Origin: Solibacillus palustris
GTDB lineage: Bacteria > Bacillota > Bacilli > Bacillales_A > Planococcaceae
Direction: 5' to 3'
Assembly: GCF_022549215.1 (NCBI RefSeq)
Contig: NZ_JAKZFC010000002.1
Coordinates: forward strand, 310,001-374,000
DNA length: 64,000 nucleotides
The translations under genes were made by a program, and so were the position numbers. The notes below the pieces were generated by a model that was not told the origin of the DNA, made no database searches, and saw only the letters and a list, made by a program, of their open reading frames with translations. Of the stretch, positions 51,469 through 60,826 are shown piece after piece (positions within the stretch are counted from its first letter, which is position 1; the number at the start of each line of letters is the position of its first letter).

Positions 51469-52884
51469 TTAGTTTTTCGCTAATTTCTTTTCACCAGCAA
51501 TACCTGGTTGTGTTAATTCAAAAGGATTTAAAATAATATCTAATTGTTCTTTTGTAAAGTATTCGTATTGTAGGCATAATTCACGTACTGATTTGCCACT
51601 GTGTAAAGCTTCACGTGCAATTTGACTTGAACGTTCATAGCCTAAGTGTGGTGCTAATGCAGTAACGACACCAATTGATCGCTCAACAAAGTCATGCATA
51701 CGCTCTTCGTTTGCTTCGATGTGATCTAAGCAAAGTTTTGTAAATACAGTGAAGCCGTTAGTCATAATTTCAATAGATTGTAATAAATTGAACACAAGAA
51801 CAGGCTCCATTACGTTTAATTCGAATTGACCTGCTTCCGAAGCTAGAGAAATAGTTACGTCATTTCCGATTACTTGGAATGCAATTTGGTTAATTACTTC
51901 AGGCATTACCGGGTTAACTTTACCTGGCATAATTGAAGAACCAGGTTGACGTTCTGGTAAACGAATTTCAGCAAAACCTGCTTTTGGACCTGAAGCCATT
52001 AAGCGTAAGTCATTAGCAATTTTAGACATGTTCATCATTGAAATTTTTAACATTGAAGACACTTCAGCATACGTATCTGTGTTTTGCGTCCCATCGATTA
52101 AGTTATCCACTTTTACGAATGGGAAGTTGCTGTACTTCGCAATATTTTCTACCGCCAAGTTCATGTATTCTGGGTCAGCATTTAAGCCAGTCCCAATTGC
52201 TGTAGCACCGATGTTGATTTGAAGCATTGTTTGTTGTGCTTTCTTCACACGTGCAATATCACGAGCAACTACTGCAGCATATGCACCGAACTCTTGACCT
52301 AAACGAATAGGAACAGCGTCTTGTAAGTGTGTACGGCCCATTTTCACGATACCGTCAAATTCAACTGATTTTTGGATGAAGCTATCACGCATGACTTCCA
52401 TCGCCATAATTAAATTATCTAAAGTTGTAACCGTTGCAATGTGAATTGCTGATGGGAAAGCGTCATTTGTCGATTGTGCCATGTTTACGTGGCTGTTAGG
52501 ACTAATGATTGAATATGACCCTTTTTCTTCCCCTATAATTTCTAATGCGCGGTTAGCGATTACTTCGTTGGCATTCATGTTCATCGAAGTACCAGCGCCA
52601 CCTTGAATTGGATCTACGACGAATTGATCGTGCAGTTTACCTGCAATAATATCATCAGCAGCATGGGCAATAGCATTTGCAATTTTTTCGTCTAATTTAC
52701 CGATAGCAGCATTAGCTAAAGCTGAACTTTTCTTTACAATGGCCAATGCACGGATTAATTCAGGATGCATTGTCATTTTTGTAATTGGGAAGTTTTCTAA
52801 TGCACGAGTTGTTTGAACGCCATAATAAACGTCCTTTGGAATTTCTAATGTGCCTAAAAAGTCTTTTTCAATACGTGTACTCAT
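51469..52884 (-). CDS. aspA: Aspartate ammonia-lyase
   Basis: Converts aspartate to fumarate and ammonia. It has 471 residues, the standard length. The superfamily signature is GSSIMPGKVNPVMPEVINQ. Other marks are DVYYGVQTTRALENF, NANEVIANRALEI, SPNSHVNMAQSTNDAFPSAI and GRTHLQDAVPIRLGQEF. Fumarase class II is the closest alternative; the N-terminal TRIEKDFLGTLEIPKDVYYG favours aspartase. ATG 52884 follows TTGGAGGG. Monocistronic. Confidence 0.92.
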   Translation of the reverse strand: MSTRIEKDFLGTLEIPKDVYYGVQTTRALENFPITKMTMHPELIRALAIVKKSSALANAAIGKLDEKIANAIAHAADDIIAGKLHDQFVVDPIQGGAGTSMNMNANEVIANRALEIIGEEKGSYSIISPNSHVNMAQSTNDAFPSAIHIATVTTLDNLIMAMEVMRDSFIQKSVEFDGIVKMGRTHLQDAVPIRLGQEFGAYAAVVARDIARVKKAQQTMLQINIGATAIGTGLNADPEYMNLAVENIAKYSNFPFVKVDNLIDGTQNTDTYAEVSSMLKISMMNMSKIANDLRLMASGPKAGFAEIRLPERQPGSSIMPGKVNPVMPEVINQIAFQVIGNDVTISLASEAGQFELNVMEPVLVFNLLQSIEIMTNGFTVFTKLCLDHIEANEERMHDFVERSIGVVTALAPHLGYERSSQIAREALHSGKSVRELCLQYEYFTKEQLDIILNPFELTQPGIAGEKKLAKN

Positions 52885-53253
52885 TTGTACGAACCCTCCA
52901 AGAGAATGGTGTAATAGTTGTATAAACAATCCTATTATACGTCAAATTCCACCAAAATCCTACTTGCTGAATTATTAGATTATTTGACGTATTCATGTAA
53001 AGTACGGAATTCACTTTAATATGGTGAGATATGCTCTTATTATCATGAATTTTTACTTTTTTAGACAAAAAATATGCTATTTAATCTTTAAAATACACCT
53101 TTTTGCATGACGTAGCAATACGTTTTTTTGTGAAACTATTTTATTACTTATTATTTTCCCTTATTTTATTTAATATCTTTATATAGATTTTTTGGGTAAT
53201 ATTACAATAGAAGGTAGTTTTACTAATTTTGTAATAGAAAGCAGGTATTATTT
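52885..53253. other. Gene-free intergenic region
   Basis: AT-rich spacer between divergent aspA and an acetyltransferase gene. It holds the ribosome site of aspA and probably both promoters. Nothing else is recognisable. Confidence 0.5.
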
Positions 53254-54009
53254 ATGACTTTAACTTTTCAAAATATAAATATATTTGCGCAACTTGAACG
53301 AGAAACGGAACTTTATCGTCATTATCAGCTTGATGAAGTGAAAGACCGCTACGATAGTAATTTTATCGAATTTTTATCAAATCCTACGTTATCCGAACTG
53401 CAGGCAGCTTTGGTCTACTTACAACACAAACATCGACAAAGTGGACGACAGTTTTTAAAGGTTGTATTTCCACAAGATGAAGAAATTCCAATTGAATTGC
53501 ATCAATATTTATTATCGAATCAATTTGGCATTGGTAGTTTGGAAATGTATGCTATAAAGCCGAATGTTTTTACGCGAGAACCGATTTGTCCTGAAGTGAC
53601 AATTGAATTTGTGTCTCCTAGAACTTTAGAGGGCTATTTAGAGATTCATTATAAAGATGCATTACAATGGGGTGAAAGTTACGCTCAAGCTAGAAGTGCT
53701 ATGTTAAAAAGGGACTATGAACTAAAGCGTACAGCTCAAATTGTCGCAGCGTATAATGGAAAAGTTGTAGGTTCGCTTGATGTTATTGAATCAGCAAATT
53801 CAGCAGAAATTGATAATTTGTTCGTATTGCCAGCCCATCAAAAGAAAGGGATAGGTACAAAACTTCAGCAATTTGTTATGAAACATTACTCGGAAAAAAT
53901 AATTATTTTAGTTGCTGATGGGGACGATACACCGCGCGAAATGTACACAAAACAAGGTTATTCCTATATAGGAAAGCGATTTAGTGCATTAAAAACATCA
54001 TTAGGTTAA
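53254..54009 (+). CDS. GNAT-family N-acetyltransferase, two-part
   Basis: A 251-residue protein. The C-terminal half is a GNAT domain: QIVAAYNGKVVGSLDVIES, IDNLFVLPAHQKKGIGTKLQ (acetyl-CoA-binding R/Q-x-x-G-x-G/A region) and EMYTKQGYSYIGKRFS. The N-terminal half (about 110 residues) appears to be a second, degenerate GNAT-like or family-specific domain. The ribosome site is weak. The substrate is unknown. Confidence 0.82.
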   Translation: MTLTFQNINIFAQLERETELYRHYQLDEVKDRYDSNFIEFLSNPTLSELQAALVYLQHKHRQSGRQFLKVVFPQDEEIPIELHQYLLSNQFGIGSLEMYAIKPNVFTREPICPEVTIEFVSPRTLEGYLEIHYKDALQWGESYAQARSAMLKRDYELKRTAQIVAAYNGKVVGSLDVIESANSAEIDNLFVLPAHQKKGIGTKLQQFVMKHYSEKIIILVADGDDTPREMYTKQGYSYIGKRFSALKTSLG

Positions 54010-54010
54010 T

Positions 54011-54051
54011 AAATGTGCTTGAGATAATCTAATTCTCAAGCACATTTTTTT
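54011..54051 (+). terminator. Terminator after the acetyltransferase
   Basis: ATGTGCTTGAGA / TCTCAAGCACAT stem followed by TTTTTTT. Confidence 0.9.
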
Positions 54052-54277
54052 AGTGAAAACAAAAAGGATAATTTCTCCGATGAAATTTACATAAGAAACA
54101 GATGATAATTTTCACTCAACCAGTACATTGCATAATAATGGTGTTAGCTATAAGGTGTTCAAGTTCGAATAAAACGATACATTTTTTTGAATTGTTTAGG
54201 TAAGAACAGTTTAGGAAGGCGGGACTTTTTTGCCGTTCAGGCTACTAATTCATTACTAGAAAAGGAGTTGATTTTTA

Positions 54278-54805
54278 TTGAAGAACTATTTCTTATTATT
54301 AAGCATATTGCTGGGAGCTTTTTTAGTAGGATGTACAGAAAAACAGAAAGAACCTGTTACAGATGAAGAGGTATCATCTCCAATTGAACAGCCTAAAGAA
54401 ATAAATGAACTAAATTATGAATTACTAATGCACTTGGAATTTATACCACATGAAGTAGGGACATCTATGACATTAATTCAAGATGAAAAGCTATATCTAA
54501 GCTGGGCAGAGATATTCCAGTTTGAGGAGACACCTGTCATTGATTTTGCAACAGAAGAGGTATTATTTGTGACAGAATATTCAAATGGCTGCGGATTAGT
54601 TTTTGATACGTTAACGCAAAAAGAAGATACGATTCATGTGAAGTTAAATTTCCCTGAAGAAATTCGTACACAAAAATCAATTGCATGTAATGATATAGCA
54701 ATGCCAAATTCATATGTTATCAAATTAAAAAAGACAAATGCGACAAAAGGTACATTAGAAGATCCGTACGCCATTCGATTAGAAAATGTAAATATAAAAA
54801 ATTAA
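54278..54805 (+). CDS. Hypothetical lipoprotein, 175 residues
   Basis: Secreted and lipid-anchored: the signal peptide MKNYFLLLSILLGAFLVGC ends in lipobox LVGC with Cys 19. A short acidic linker and a domain of about 130 residues follow, with two Cys (NGCGLVF and SIACNDIAMP) that may pair. AAAAGGAG precedes the TTG start. The second half resembles protease-complex or copper-binding-like beta domains only vaguely, so no function is offered. Monocistronic. Confidence 0.8.
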   Translation: MKNYFLLLSILLGAFLVGCTEKQKEPVTDEEVSSPIEQPKEINELNYELLMHLEFIPHEVGTSMTLIQDEKLYLSWAEIFQFEETPVIDFATEEVLFVTEYSNGCGLVFDTLTQKEDTIHVKLNFPEEIRTQKSIACNDIAMPNSYVIKLKKTNATKGTLEDPYAIRLENVNIKN

Positions 54806-54808
54806 TGA

Positions 54809-54863
54809 CATTGAAAGGTTACGCTGAAAACTCAATAATTATTTTCAATGTAACATTTTTTTT
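54809..54863 (+). terminator. Probable terminator after the lipoprotein
   Basis: CATTGAAA / TTTCAATG with a long loop, followed by TAACATTTTTTTT. Confidence 0.6.
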
Positions 54864-55094
54864 GCATGTAATATTGCTTTTATTTGAGTTGAATTTGTTG
54901 AAAAATCAATTTATTTGCTAATTCACTAGTCGCGTGTTAGTTGAGGTTATTGTAATAATGAAAGATTACTGCTAGTATTAGTTATTGTACAATAATAGTA
55001 TTGGCGCGAACAATTCTGTGGATGGAAGATGCCGGAAGCGAATTGTGCAATTGAATATTATCAAGCAATGATCGCTGTGGATAACACTACAGAC

Positions 55095-55185
55095 GGGAGC
55101 AGTTTCTGGAGAGAGCGCATGAAGCGTCGCCGAAGGGTTCACTATCTCAGGCAAAAGGACAGAAGAGTAATGAGAGACGTTATTA
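55095..55185 (+). promoter_or_regulatory. Glycine riboswitch (single aptamer)
   Basis: The block CTGGAGAGAGCGCATGAAGC, then GTCGCCGAAGGG, ATCTCAGGCAAAAGGACAGA and AGAG, is the glycine aptamer consensus. Only one full aptamer is visible; the preceding 55005-55094 may hold a degenerate partner stem. A terminator follows at 55199 and then an amino-acid permease gene. Confidence 0.9.
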
Positions 55186-55198
55186 TTCTTACGTAAAC

Positions 55199-55228
55199 AG
55201 GGACTAGTCAATATACTAGTCCCTTTTC
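55199..55228 (+). terminator. Riboswitch-controlled terminator before the permease
   Basis: AGGGACTAGT / ACTAGTCCCT stem with a six-base loop, then TTTT. It sits 14 bases after the aptamer tail. Confidence 0.85.
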
Positions 55229-55321
55229 TAATTTTCAGAAAAATTACTTGATGACCGCGAAGATAACTATTATTTGAGCCACAAAAGTGGTATGCAAATA
55301 TATCTTTTGGAGGAAATCGTC

Positions 55322-56659
55322 TTGGAACAACCAGAATTAAAGCGCGACCTTAAAAATCGCCATGTACAATTGATTGCGATTGGTGGAACGATCGGAACGG
55401 GGTTATTTTTAGGGTCAGGGAAAGCGATCGCACTAGCAGGACCATCCATTATTTTTGCTTACTTAATCGTTGGTATTGCCTTGTTTTTTGTTATGCGTGC
55501 GTTGGGGGAATTACTACTTTCAAAAGGTGGCTATTCATCATTTACTGAATTTGCCACTGAATATTTAGGTGACTGGGCTGGTTATGTAACAGGCTGGACG
55601 TATTGGTTTTGCTGGATCATGACAGCGATGGCCGATATTATTGCGGTAGGTATGTATACACAATATTGGTTTGATGTACCTCAATGGGTGCCGGCAATTG
55701 TGTGTTTAGTTGTGTTATTAGCCCTAAACTTATTAACCGTAAAATTATTTGGTGAACTAGAGTTTTGGTTTGCAATAATTAAAATCATTACGATTGTTGC
55801 ATTAATTGCGATCGGAATTGTATTACTTGTTATTGGTTTTGAAACAGAATCAGGCAAGGTAGCCGTATCGAATCTTTGGGAGCATGGTGGGTTATTCCCG
55901 AACGGAGCATTTGGCTTCTTAATGGCATTCCAAATGGTTGTCTTTGCATTTGTAGGGGTAGAGCTAGTGGGTGTTTCTGCAGCAGAAACAGCAAATCCAC
56001 AAAAAAATATTCCTTCAGCCATTAACAAAATTCCAGTACGTATTTTATTATTCTACGTAGGTGCATTATTCGTTATATTAACGATTAATCCATGGGATAC
56101 TTTAAGCGCAGCGAGCTCGCCATTCGTTCAAGTGTTTGCATTAGTCGGCATTCCTGTTGCAGCAGGCTTAATAAACTTTGTTGTGTTAACATCTGCTGCA
56201 TCAGCAGGTAACAGTGGGTTATTCTCTACAAGCCGAATGCTATTTAGCTTAGGTAAAAACAAGCAAGCACCGAAAGTATTTGGTAAGCTAAATAAAAATC
56301 ACGTGCCGCAAAATGGATTGATATTATCCTCAGTCGTCGTTTCAATCGGTGCATTTTTAAGCTATTTAATGCCTGAAAATGCATTTAATGTCGTGACAAC
56401 AATTAGCGCGATTTGCTTTATTTGGGTATGGAGCATCATTTTAATCTCACATATACTGTATAAAAAGCGTCATCCTGAATTGCATAAGGTATCGATTTTT
56501 AAAGCGCCTTTAACGCCGTTTGTGAACTATGTAGTCTTGGCATTTTTCGTATTTCTACTAGTAGTAATGGCCATTTCTGAATCAACGCGCACAGCGTTAT
56601 TATTAACACCTGTTTGGTTTGTCATGCTATTCGTGATTTATTTTATGCGTAAAAAATAG
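55322..56659 (+). CDS. Amino-acid permease, APC/AAT family (CycA-like, glycine/alanine/serine)
   Basis: Proton-coupled importer of 445 residues with about 12 membrane helices. The N-terminus PELKRDLKNRHVQLIAIGGT then IGTGLFLGSGKAI is the AAT signature, followed by GYSSFTEFATEYLGDWAGYV and GVELVGVSAAETANPQKNIP. TTG 55322 follows TTGGAGGAAATCGTC; the upstream in-frame start at 55274 has no site. The preceding glycine riboswitch indicates that the substrate includes glycine, as in CycA (D-Ala/D-Ser/Gly). Substrate choice is inference. Confidence 0.88.
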   Translation: MEQPELKRDLKNRHVQLIAIGGTIGTGLFLGSGKAIALAGPSIIFAYLIVGIALFFVMRALGELLLSKGGYSSFTEFATEYLGDWAGYVTGWTYWFCWIMTAMADIIAVGMYTQYWFDVPQWVPAIVCLVVLLALNLLTVKLFGELEFWFAIIKIITIVALIAIGIVLLVIGFETESGKVAVSNLWEHGGLFPNGAFGFLMAFQMVVFAFVGVELVGVSAAETANPQKNIPSAINKIPVRILLFYVGALFVILTINPWDTLSAASSPFVQVFALVGIPVAAGLINFVVLTSAASAGNSGLFSTSRMLFSLGKNKQAPKVFGKLNKNHVPQNGLILSSVVVSIGAFLSYLMPENAFNVVTTISAICFIWVWSIILISHILYKKRHPELHKVSIFKAPLTPFVNYVVLAFFVFLLVVMAISESTRTALLLTPVWFVMLFVIYFMRKK

Positions 56660-56880
56660 TTAGAAGGATTTGTCCGAGAAGTATTTCTGGGACAAATCCT
56701 TGCGCCGAGGATGGGGGCTAGCACGAAGCTAGTCATAAATGGATTGTCACAGGACGTGACGCTTTTAGCATTCGTTCTTTCCTTCTGACCACCGCAGAAG
56801 CACCGCCCTCAAGCAGTTAATTTACACATGAACGAGGGGCAGCCCGAAAATATATACTTTTCGGGCTGCCCCTTTTTTAG
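56660..56880 (+). repeat. Intergenic cluster of hairpins with a 13-base repeat
   Basis: Contains AAGGATTTGTCC / GGGACAAATCCTT (56664-56701), CTAG-CACGAAG-CTAG (56718-56732), GTCAC/GTGAC (56746-56760) and a strong terminator GGGGCAGCCCGAAAA / TTTTCGGGCTGCCCC plus TTTTTT (56836-56878). The 13-mer TAGCACGAAGCTA recurs at 6341-6353. No gene. Confidence 0.55.
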
Positions 56881-57006
56881 ATTACGTACCTTCCATTTGA
56901 ATAAGCAAAATGAAAAACAAAATGTTATTTGTAGATTTTGTTTTAGATCAAATCAAAAGTGAAAAATAGTTGTCAAGTTTTTCGCTCGAATTGATAACTA
57001 AATATA

Positions 57007-57123
57007 CGTAAAAAAATAATTTTTCGGCTATCGAAATTCTTGGGGGCACTCTTTATTTTTGCGGGTGTTTTAGCAGCGAACTATACACCGTCAAAGGTAA
57101 GGAAGCTTCAAGGTAATATGTAG
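57007..57123 (+). pseudogene. C-terminal fragment of an EamA/DMT-like transporter
   Basis: An open stretch without a usable start reads FLGALFIFAGVLAANYTPSK then VRKLQGNM and a stop. The LGALxIFAGVxxAN segment is the last helix of EamA-type permeases. Everything upstream is gone. Short match, so tentative. Confidence 0.4.
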
Positions 57124-57154
57124 AATTAAGATCGTGTGTTTTTTTATTTTTAAA

Positions 57155-57197
57155 GGGGTGTGCTGAAGGTTATTCGACGAAGCACACCCCGTTTTTT
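57155..57197. terminator. Terminator between the remnant and the zinc-ribbon gene
   Basis: GGGGTGTGCT / AGCACACCCC stem followed by GTTTTTT. Confidence 0.85.
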
Positions 57198-57378
57198 AGG
57201 TCAATTTACTAAATAATTGTGCGCGAGCCTCTTGATATACTTTTGCATCACATTGCTCACATGAATATTTTCCTTGCATATTTTGCTTAAATAATCGATA
57301 TTTGTTCGAGCCTTCTTCAACGAAAAAAACCTTTTTACAACAATAACAAATTGTTTCGTAACGAATCATAGTATTCAT
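57196..57378 (-). CDS. Small zinc-ribbon protein (YlaI/DUF2197-like)
   Basis: A 60-residue protein with two Cys pairs, CYCC and CEQC, in ETICYCCKKVFFVEEGS and GKYSCEQCDAKVYQ, able to hold one zinc. The ATG overlaps the MFS stop (ATGA), so it is coupled and is the last gene of the regulator-MFS operon. The resemblance to YlaI (DUF2197) rests on length and Cys spacing. Function unknown. Confidence 0.72.
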   Translation of the reverse strand: MNTMIRYETICYCCKKVFFVEEGSNKYRLFKQNMQGKYSCEQCDAKVYQEARAQLFSKLT

Positions 57379-58571
57379 ACCCCTATTCTATTTTTGTTGA
57401 CGATTATAAAGCGATATAGCACACATGCTAAAGTAAATGCTAATAAGGAGAACATGCTTGTCGCCAGTTGGATTGAAAACCATTGTGAACATAATCCGAT
57501 TATTAGCGTTAATATAATTTGTAATATGCTCTCAAATAGCGAAAGTACACTTGTAAATCGCCCCAAAATTTCAGTTGGAACCTTATTTTGATAGATAGTC
57601 GCATACCCGGTATTGCTAAACGACATGAAAAAACCAAGTAGGATGAAAGCAATAATCGCAAGTATTAAATTGGGTGAACCATAAAAAATCGTATAGCAAG
57701 CTAAAGTCAATAATAGCCCAGCTCCAATATAAGTTGAGATTGATAGCTTCCTGACAAAGCTTGCCGCTGCAATGCCCCCAACAATAGCGCCAATCCCAGT
57801 AACCCCAACAATGACACCATAAGATGCATCGGAAACATGGTGGAAATCTTTTAAAAATGACATCTCCTGTGAATCAAGTGCATGGGCAATCATCAAGACG
57901 CAGCTATACAACACGAAAAATTGTAACAAGCATCGATGCTGTGACATCACCTGCCATACAACCTGAAAATCTTTACGTAGAACGGTTGGAGAAATGATTT
58001 TTTGTCCGTCCGTAACACGCTGCGAGATATTAGGTAACAAGTACATAAAATAGGCACTAATTAATAACATACAACTGTTCACCCAAATTGTGATAGATGT
58101 ATTTGCCATTGCAATAATTATGCCACTAAGTGCAGGTCCAATCATAAAACTACCTGAACTTAAAATACTATTAATCGCATTGAAACGTGGCCGGTCCTGT
58201 TCGGTTACCAACTTAGTAACCATAAAAGTACTGCTTGGTTGTGCAAAACTTGCGGAAATATTTGTTAAAAATACAAAGCTAAAAATTATCCATATAGATG
58301 GTGCAAAAGGTATCATAAATACAACTATTGCTCGAAACACATCGCTCAATATAAGAATAATACGTTTATTTGAGCGATCTACAATCGAGCCAACAAAGAA
58401 GCTTGCTACAATTCGCGCAATTGGGCCAATCATATACAAACCCGCAACCATAGTGGGGGATTCGGTCATATGCCAGACTGTTAAATTCAACGCAATTAAA
58501 TAAATCCAACTGCCAAGTCTTGAAATACCTTGGCCAATCCACAATAGAAAATACTCTTTTTTATAGTTCAT
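57375..58571 (-). CDS. MFS transporter (macrolide-efflux-like, MFS_3)
   Basis: A 398-residue, 12-helix exporter. The N-terminal YFLLWIGQGISRLGSWIYLI and the loop FVGSIVDRSNKRIILILSD (motif A) fit the MFS_3/MefA-type group, followed by FAQPSSTFMVTKLV and RFNAINSILSSGSFMIGPAL. GAGGTGATGT precedes ATG 58571, nine bases after the regulator stop. The drug or metabolite exported is unknown; the upstream HTH-TPR protein probably controls it. Confidence 0.87.
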   Translation of the reverse strand: MNYKKEYFLLWIGQGISRLGSWIYLIALNLTVWHMTESPTMVAGLYMIGPIARIVASFFVGSIVDRSNKRIILILSDVFRAIVVFMIPFAPSIWIIFSFVFLTNISASFAQPSSTFMVTKLVTEQDRPRFNAINSILSSGSFMIGPALSGIIIAMANTSITIWVNSCMLLISAYFMYLLPNISQRVTDGQKIISPTVLRKDFQVVWQVMSQHRCLLQFFVLYSCVLMIAHALDSQEMSFLKDFHHVSDASYGVIVGVTGIGAIVGGIAAASFVRKLSISTYIGAGLLLTLACYTIFYGSPNLILAIIAFILLGFFMSFSNTGYATIYQNKVPTEILGRFTSVLSLFESILQIILTLIIGLCSQWFSIQLATSMFSLLAFTLACVLYRFIIVNKNRIGV

Positions 58572-58580
58572 ACATCACCT

Positions 58581-59852
58581 CTATCTGCTCATGCGTTCGC
58601 GAATTTTTTCACTGGCCTGTAGCGCTAATTGATAGCAATTACTTGCTTGTTTATATGCATGTAATTTTTCATAAAATCCTGCCCAAAGAGGTGCGTAAAA
58701 TAGAGTGAGTGCAAAATATTGTTGCTGTTCAAAATGCGGAAATGCTTGTTCCTCTAATTGTTTGAGGTCGGATATTGAATATTCTTTTTCACATGCATAG
58801 GCAAGGAGTGCGCGTTGGTGTAAATGGTGTGGAACAGAAAATTGGGCTTTGTCGTACTTATTTAATAATTGATTAAGCTCTGTAAAATCTTGCAACTGAT
58901 AACATGTGCGCATCCAATTAATGACGGAATGTAAATCGTGCTCATAGTGCTGCGCTAGTGCATAATGATTACAGGCTTTTTCGAAATCCTTTTGGCATTC
59001 ATAGCAATACGCAATATTGTTATATATTGAGCTAAATTGCATAGGTGTTTGAATAGATGTAACATGGTTAAGTAAATTTAATCCAGCGTTATATTCGTTT
59101 AATGCTTCGGTAAAGCGATTTAAATCATTGAAAATGACACCTTTCATAGAATAAAGCTTTAGTTGGAATAGTGGTTTAAATATATGTCTGATATGATTTG
59201 TCGCCAATTCAATATGATCGAGTGCTTTTTGAAATTGATAGCTTCGATGATTAGCAAACGCAACATGATAATGATAATTTGCCTGCTCAAAATCACTTGC
59301 CCGTATTAAGAGTTGGGCATTGAAATTATTATGTTCTCGATCGGCTAATTGTTGAAATTCCAAAAAGGACAGGTGTGCAAATGCTGTAATCGCGATATAA
59401 AGTGATGTCATACGGTCAGTATTATATGGAATAAACGGTTCTAGCTCGTTTAAAAGAGAGCGCGCCATTATATCTTGCTTAATCGAGAGTAAATAACGGC
59501 AATAAATGAGCTTAGCAATTAGCTGATGATCAAATAGCTGGAATGTTTGCTCGTATGCTTGAAGCAGTTTGATTTCTTCGTCAGAAAGCGAATCGTTTGA
59601 TAAGAGCTTTTCGTAAATGACTTCATATGCCTGTAAGAAGTGCTGCTCCTGTTGCATCGTTTCGGTTAAACTAATGCTAAGTCGATTGAATAATTGCTCG
59701 TACAAAGCATATTCGGCAATGACAATCCCATTTTCGATACGGCTTAAATAGGACGGTGTACAAATGCCGAATGCGACATCATCCTGCTTAAGCTTTTTTT
59801 GCTGGCGTGTATATTTGATTAATTTTCCCCATTGTTGCTCAAGTGTTTCCAT
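58581..59852 (-). CDS. HTH-XRE regulator with TPR repeats (RNPP/PlcR-like)
   Basis: A 423-residue regulator. Residues about 8-65 form a Cro/CI-type helix-turn-helix (LIKYTRQQKKLKQDDVAFGI, CTPSYLSRIENGIVIAEYAL). The rest is TPR-like helical repeats (LDHIELATNHIRHIF, FNDLNRFTEALNEYNAGLNL, YECQKDFEKACNHYALAQHY). This is the plan of peptide-sensing RNPP regulators and of AimR-like or Bacillus YfiL-type proteins. ATG 59852 follows AAGGGGTGAACACA. It heads an operon with an MFS exporter. No pheromone precursor gene was found nearby, so peptide sensing is a guess. Confidence 0.85.
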   Translation of the reverse strand: METLEQQWGKLIKYTRQQKKLKQDDVAFGICTPSYLSRIENGIVIAEYALYEQLFNRLSISLTETMQQEQHFLQAYEVIYEKLLSNDSLSDEEIKLLQAYEQTFQLFDHQLIAKLIYCRYLLSIKQDIMARSLLNELEPFIPYNTDRMTSLYIAITAFAHLSFLEFQQLADREHNNFNAQLLIRASDFEQANYHYHVAFANHRSYQFQKALDHIELATNHIRHIFKPLFQLKLYSMKGVIFNDLNRFTEALNEYNAGLNLLNHVTSIQTPMQFSSIYNNIAYCYECQKDFEKACNHYALAQHYEHDLHSVINWMRTCYQLQDFTELNQLLNKYDKAQFSVPHHLHQRALLAYACEKEYSISDLKQLEEQAFPHFEQQQYFALTLFYAPLWAGFYEKLHAYKQASNCYQLALQASEKIRERMSR

Positions 59853-60063
59853 TGTGTTCACCCCTTGGAATTATTTTACCAAAATATTCTCTAGAAAAAT
59901 TGTGAAATTCTTGAAAATAAGATAAGCTCAAGTCATTATTCGAACGATACTTACACAATTCGAACAAAAGAATCATGTTAAACTATTGCATAAAAAACAA
60001 TCGCTCTATATGATTAGAAAAATACTATAGAATTCTTTGTTTTTAGATTAGGGGAGAGCATGT

Positions 60064-60615
60064 ATGTTTTTTTATGAGGTCGATAATGAGATTCAATTAA
60101 AGCTTGTAACGCAACAAGATGCAGAGGAAATCTTTGCATTTGTAGATCGTTCTCGTGATTATTTACGCGAATGGCTTGGCTGGGTAGACAATACAAAAAC
60201 GGTAGAAGATTCACGTAAATTTGCGGAGTATAATCTAGAACGTTTTGCAAAACGTGAAGGGCTCGATACAGCAATTTACTATAAAGGACAATTTGTTGGC
60301 AAAATCTCGATTAACACAATCAATTGGTCGTTAAAAAAATGCGAAATCGGATACTTTTTAGATGAAAACTTCCAGGGAGAAGGCATTATGACACGCGCGG
60401 CAAAGGGAATGATTGATATTGCCTTTCATGAATATAAATTGGAAAAAGTAGAAATCCGTGCTGCAGAGGGCAATAAAAAAAGTCGTCACATTGCGGAGCG
60501 TTTAGGCTTTATGCTTGAAGGAACAAATCGCAATGCTGAATGGCTGTATGACCATTATGTGGATCATGCGGTATATGGGTTACTTGCAGATGAATGGATT
60601 GGCGAATATAAATAA
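60064..60615 (+). CDS. GNAT acetyltransferase, RimL-like
   Basis: A 183-residue protein of the ribosomal-protein-serine acetyltransferase type. It shows IQLKLVTQQDAEEIFAFVDR, SRDYLREWLGWVD, the acetyl-CoA loop CEIGYFLDENFQGEGIMTRA and KVEIRAAEGNKKSRHIAERL followed by GFMLEGTNRNAEWLYDHYVD. This set is typical of Bacillus YdaF/YjcK proteins. TAGGGGAGAGC precedes the ATG. The natural acceptor is unknown. Confidence 0.87.
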   Translation: MFFYEVDNEIQLKLVTQQDAEEIFAFVDRSRDYLREWLGWVDNTKTVEDSRKFAEYNLERFAKREGLDTAIYYKGQFVGKISINTINWSLKKCEIGYFLDENFQGEGIMTRAAKGMIDIAFHEYKLEKVEIRAAEGNKKSRHIAERLGFMLEGTNRNAEWLYDHYVDHAVYGLLADEWIGEYK

Positions 60616-60620
60616 TTTTT

Positions 60621-60655
60621 GCCTCGTCGAAAAAAGAATTTGACGGGGCTTTTTG
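60621..60655 (+). terminator. Terminator after the RimL-like gene
   Basis: GCCTCGTC / GACGGGGC stem (one G-T pair) followed by TTTTTG. Confidence 0.78.
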
Positions 60656-60826
60656 TTTGTTGTGAAACGGTGAATTACTCGTAACATTTACAGAAATGAG
60701 TAATAATAAAAGAATGAAAAATGGAAATTTCAGCTTTTTTGAAACTATTTTCCTTTTAATACGTATGTAAGAAGGAAATGGTAATAGCTATTATACGTTT
60801 TACGAAAGAAAGAGTAGGTGGAATAG

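Noticed and set aside
54978-55211. Minus-strand 77-codon open frame
   Set aside because: It is antisense to the glycine riboswitch and terminator and has no ribosome site.
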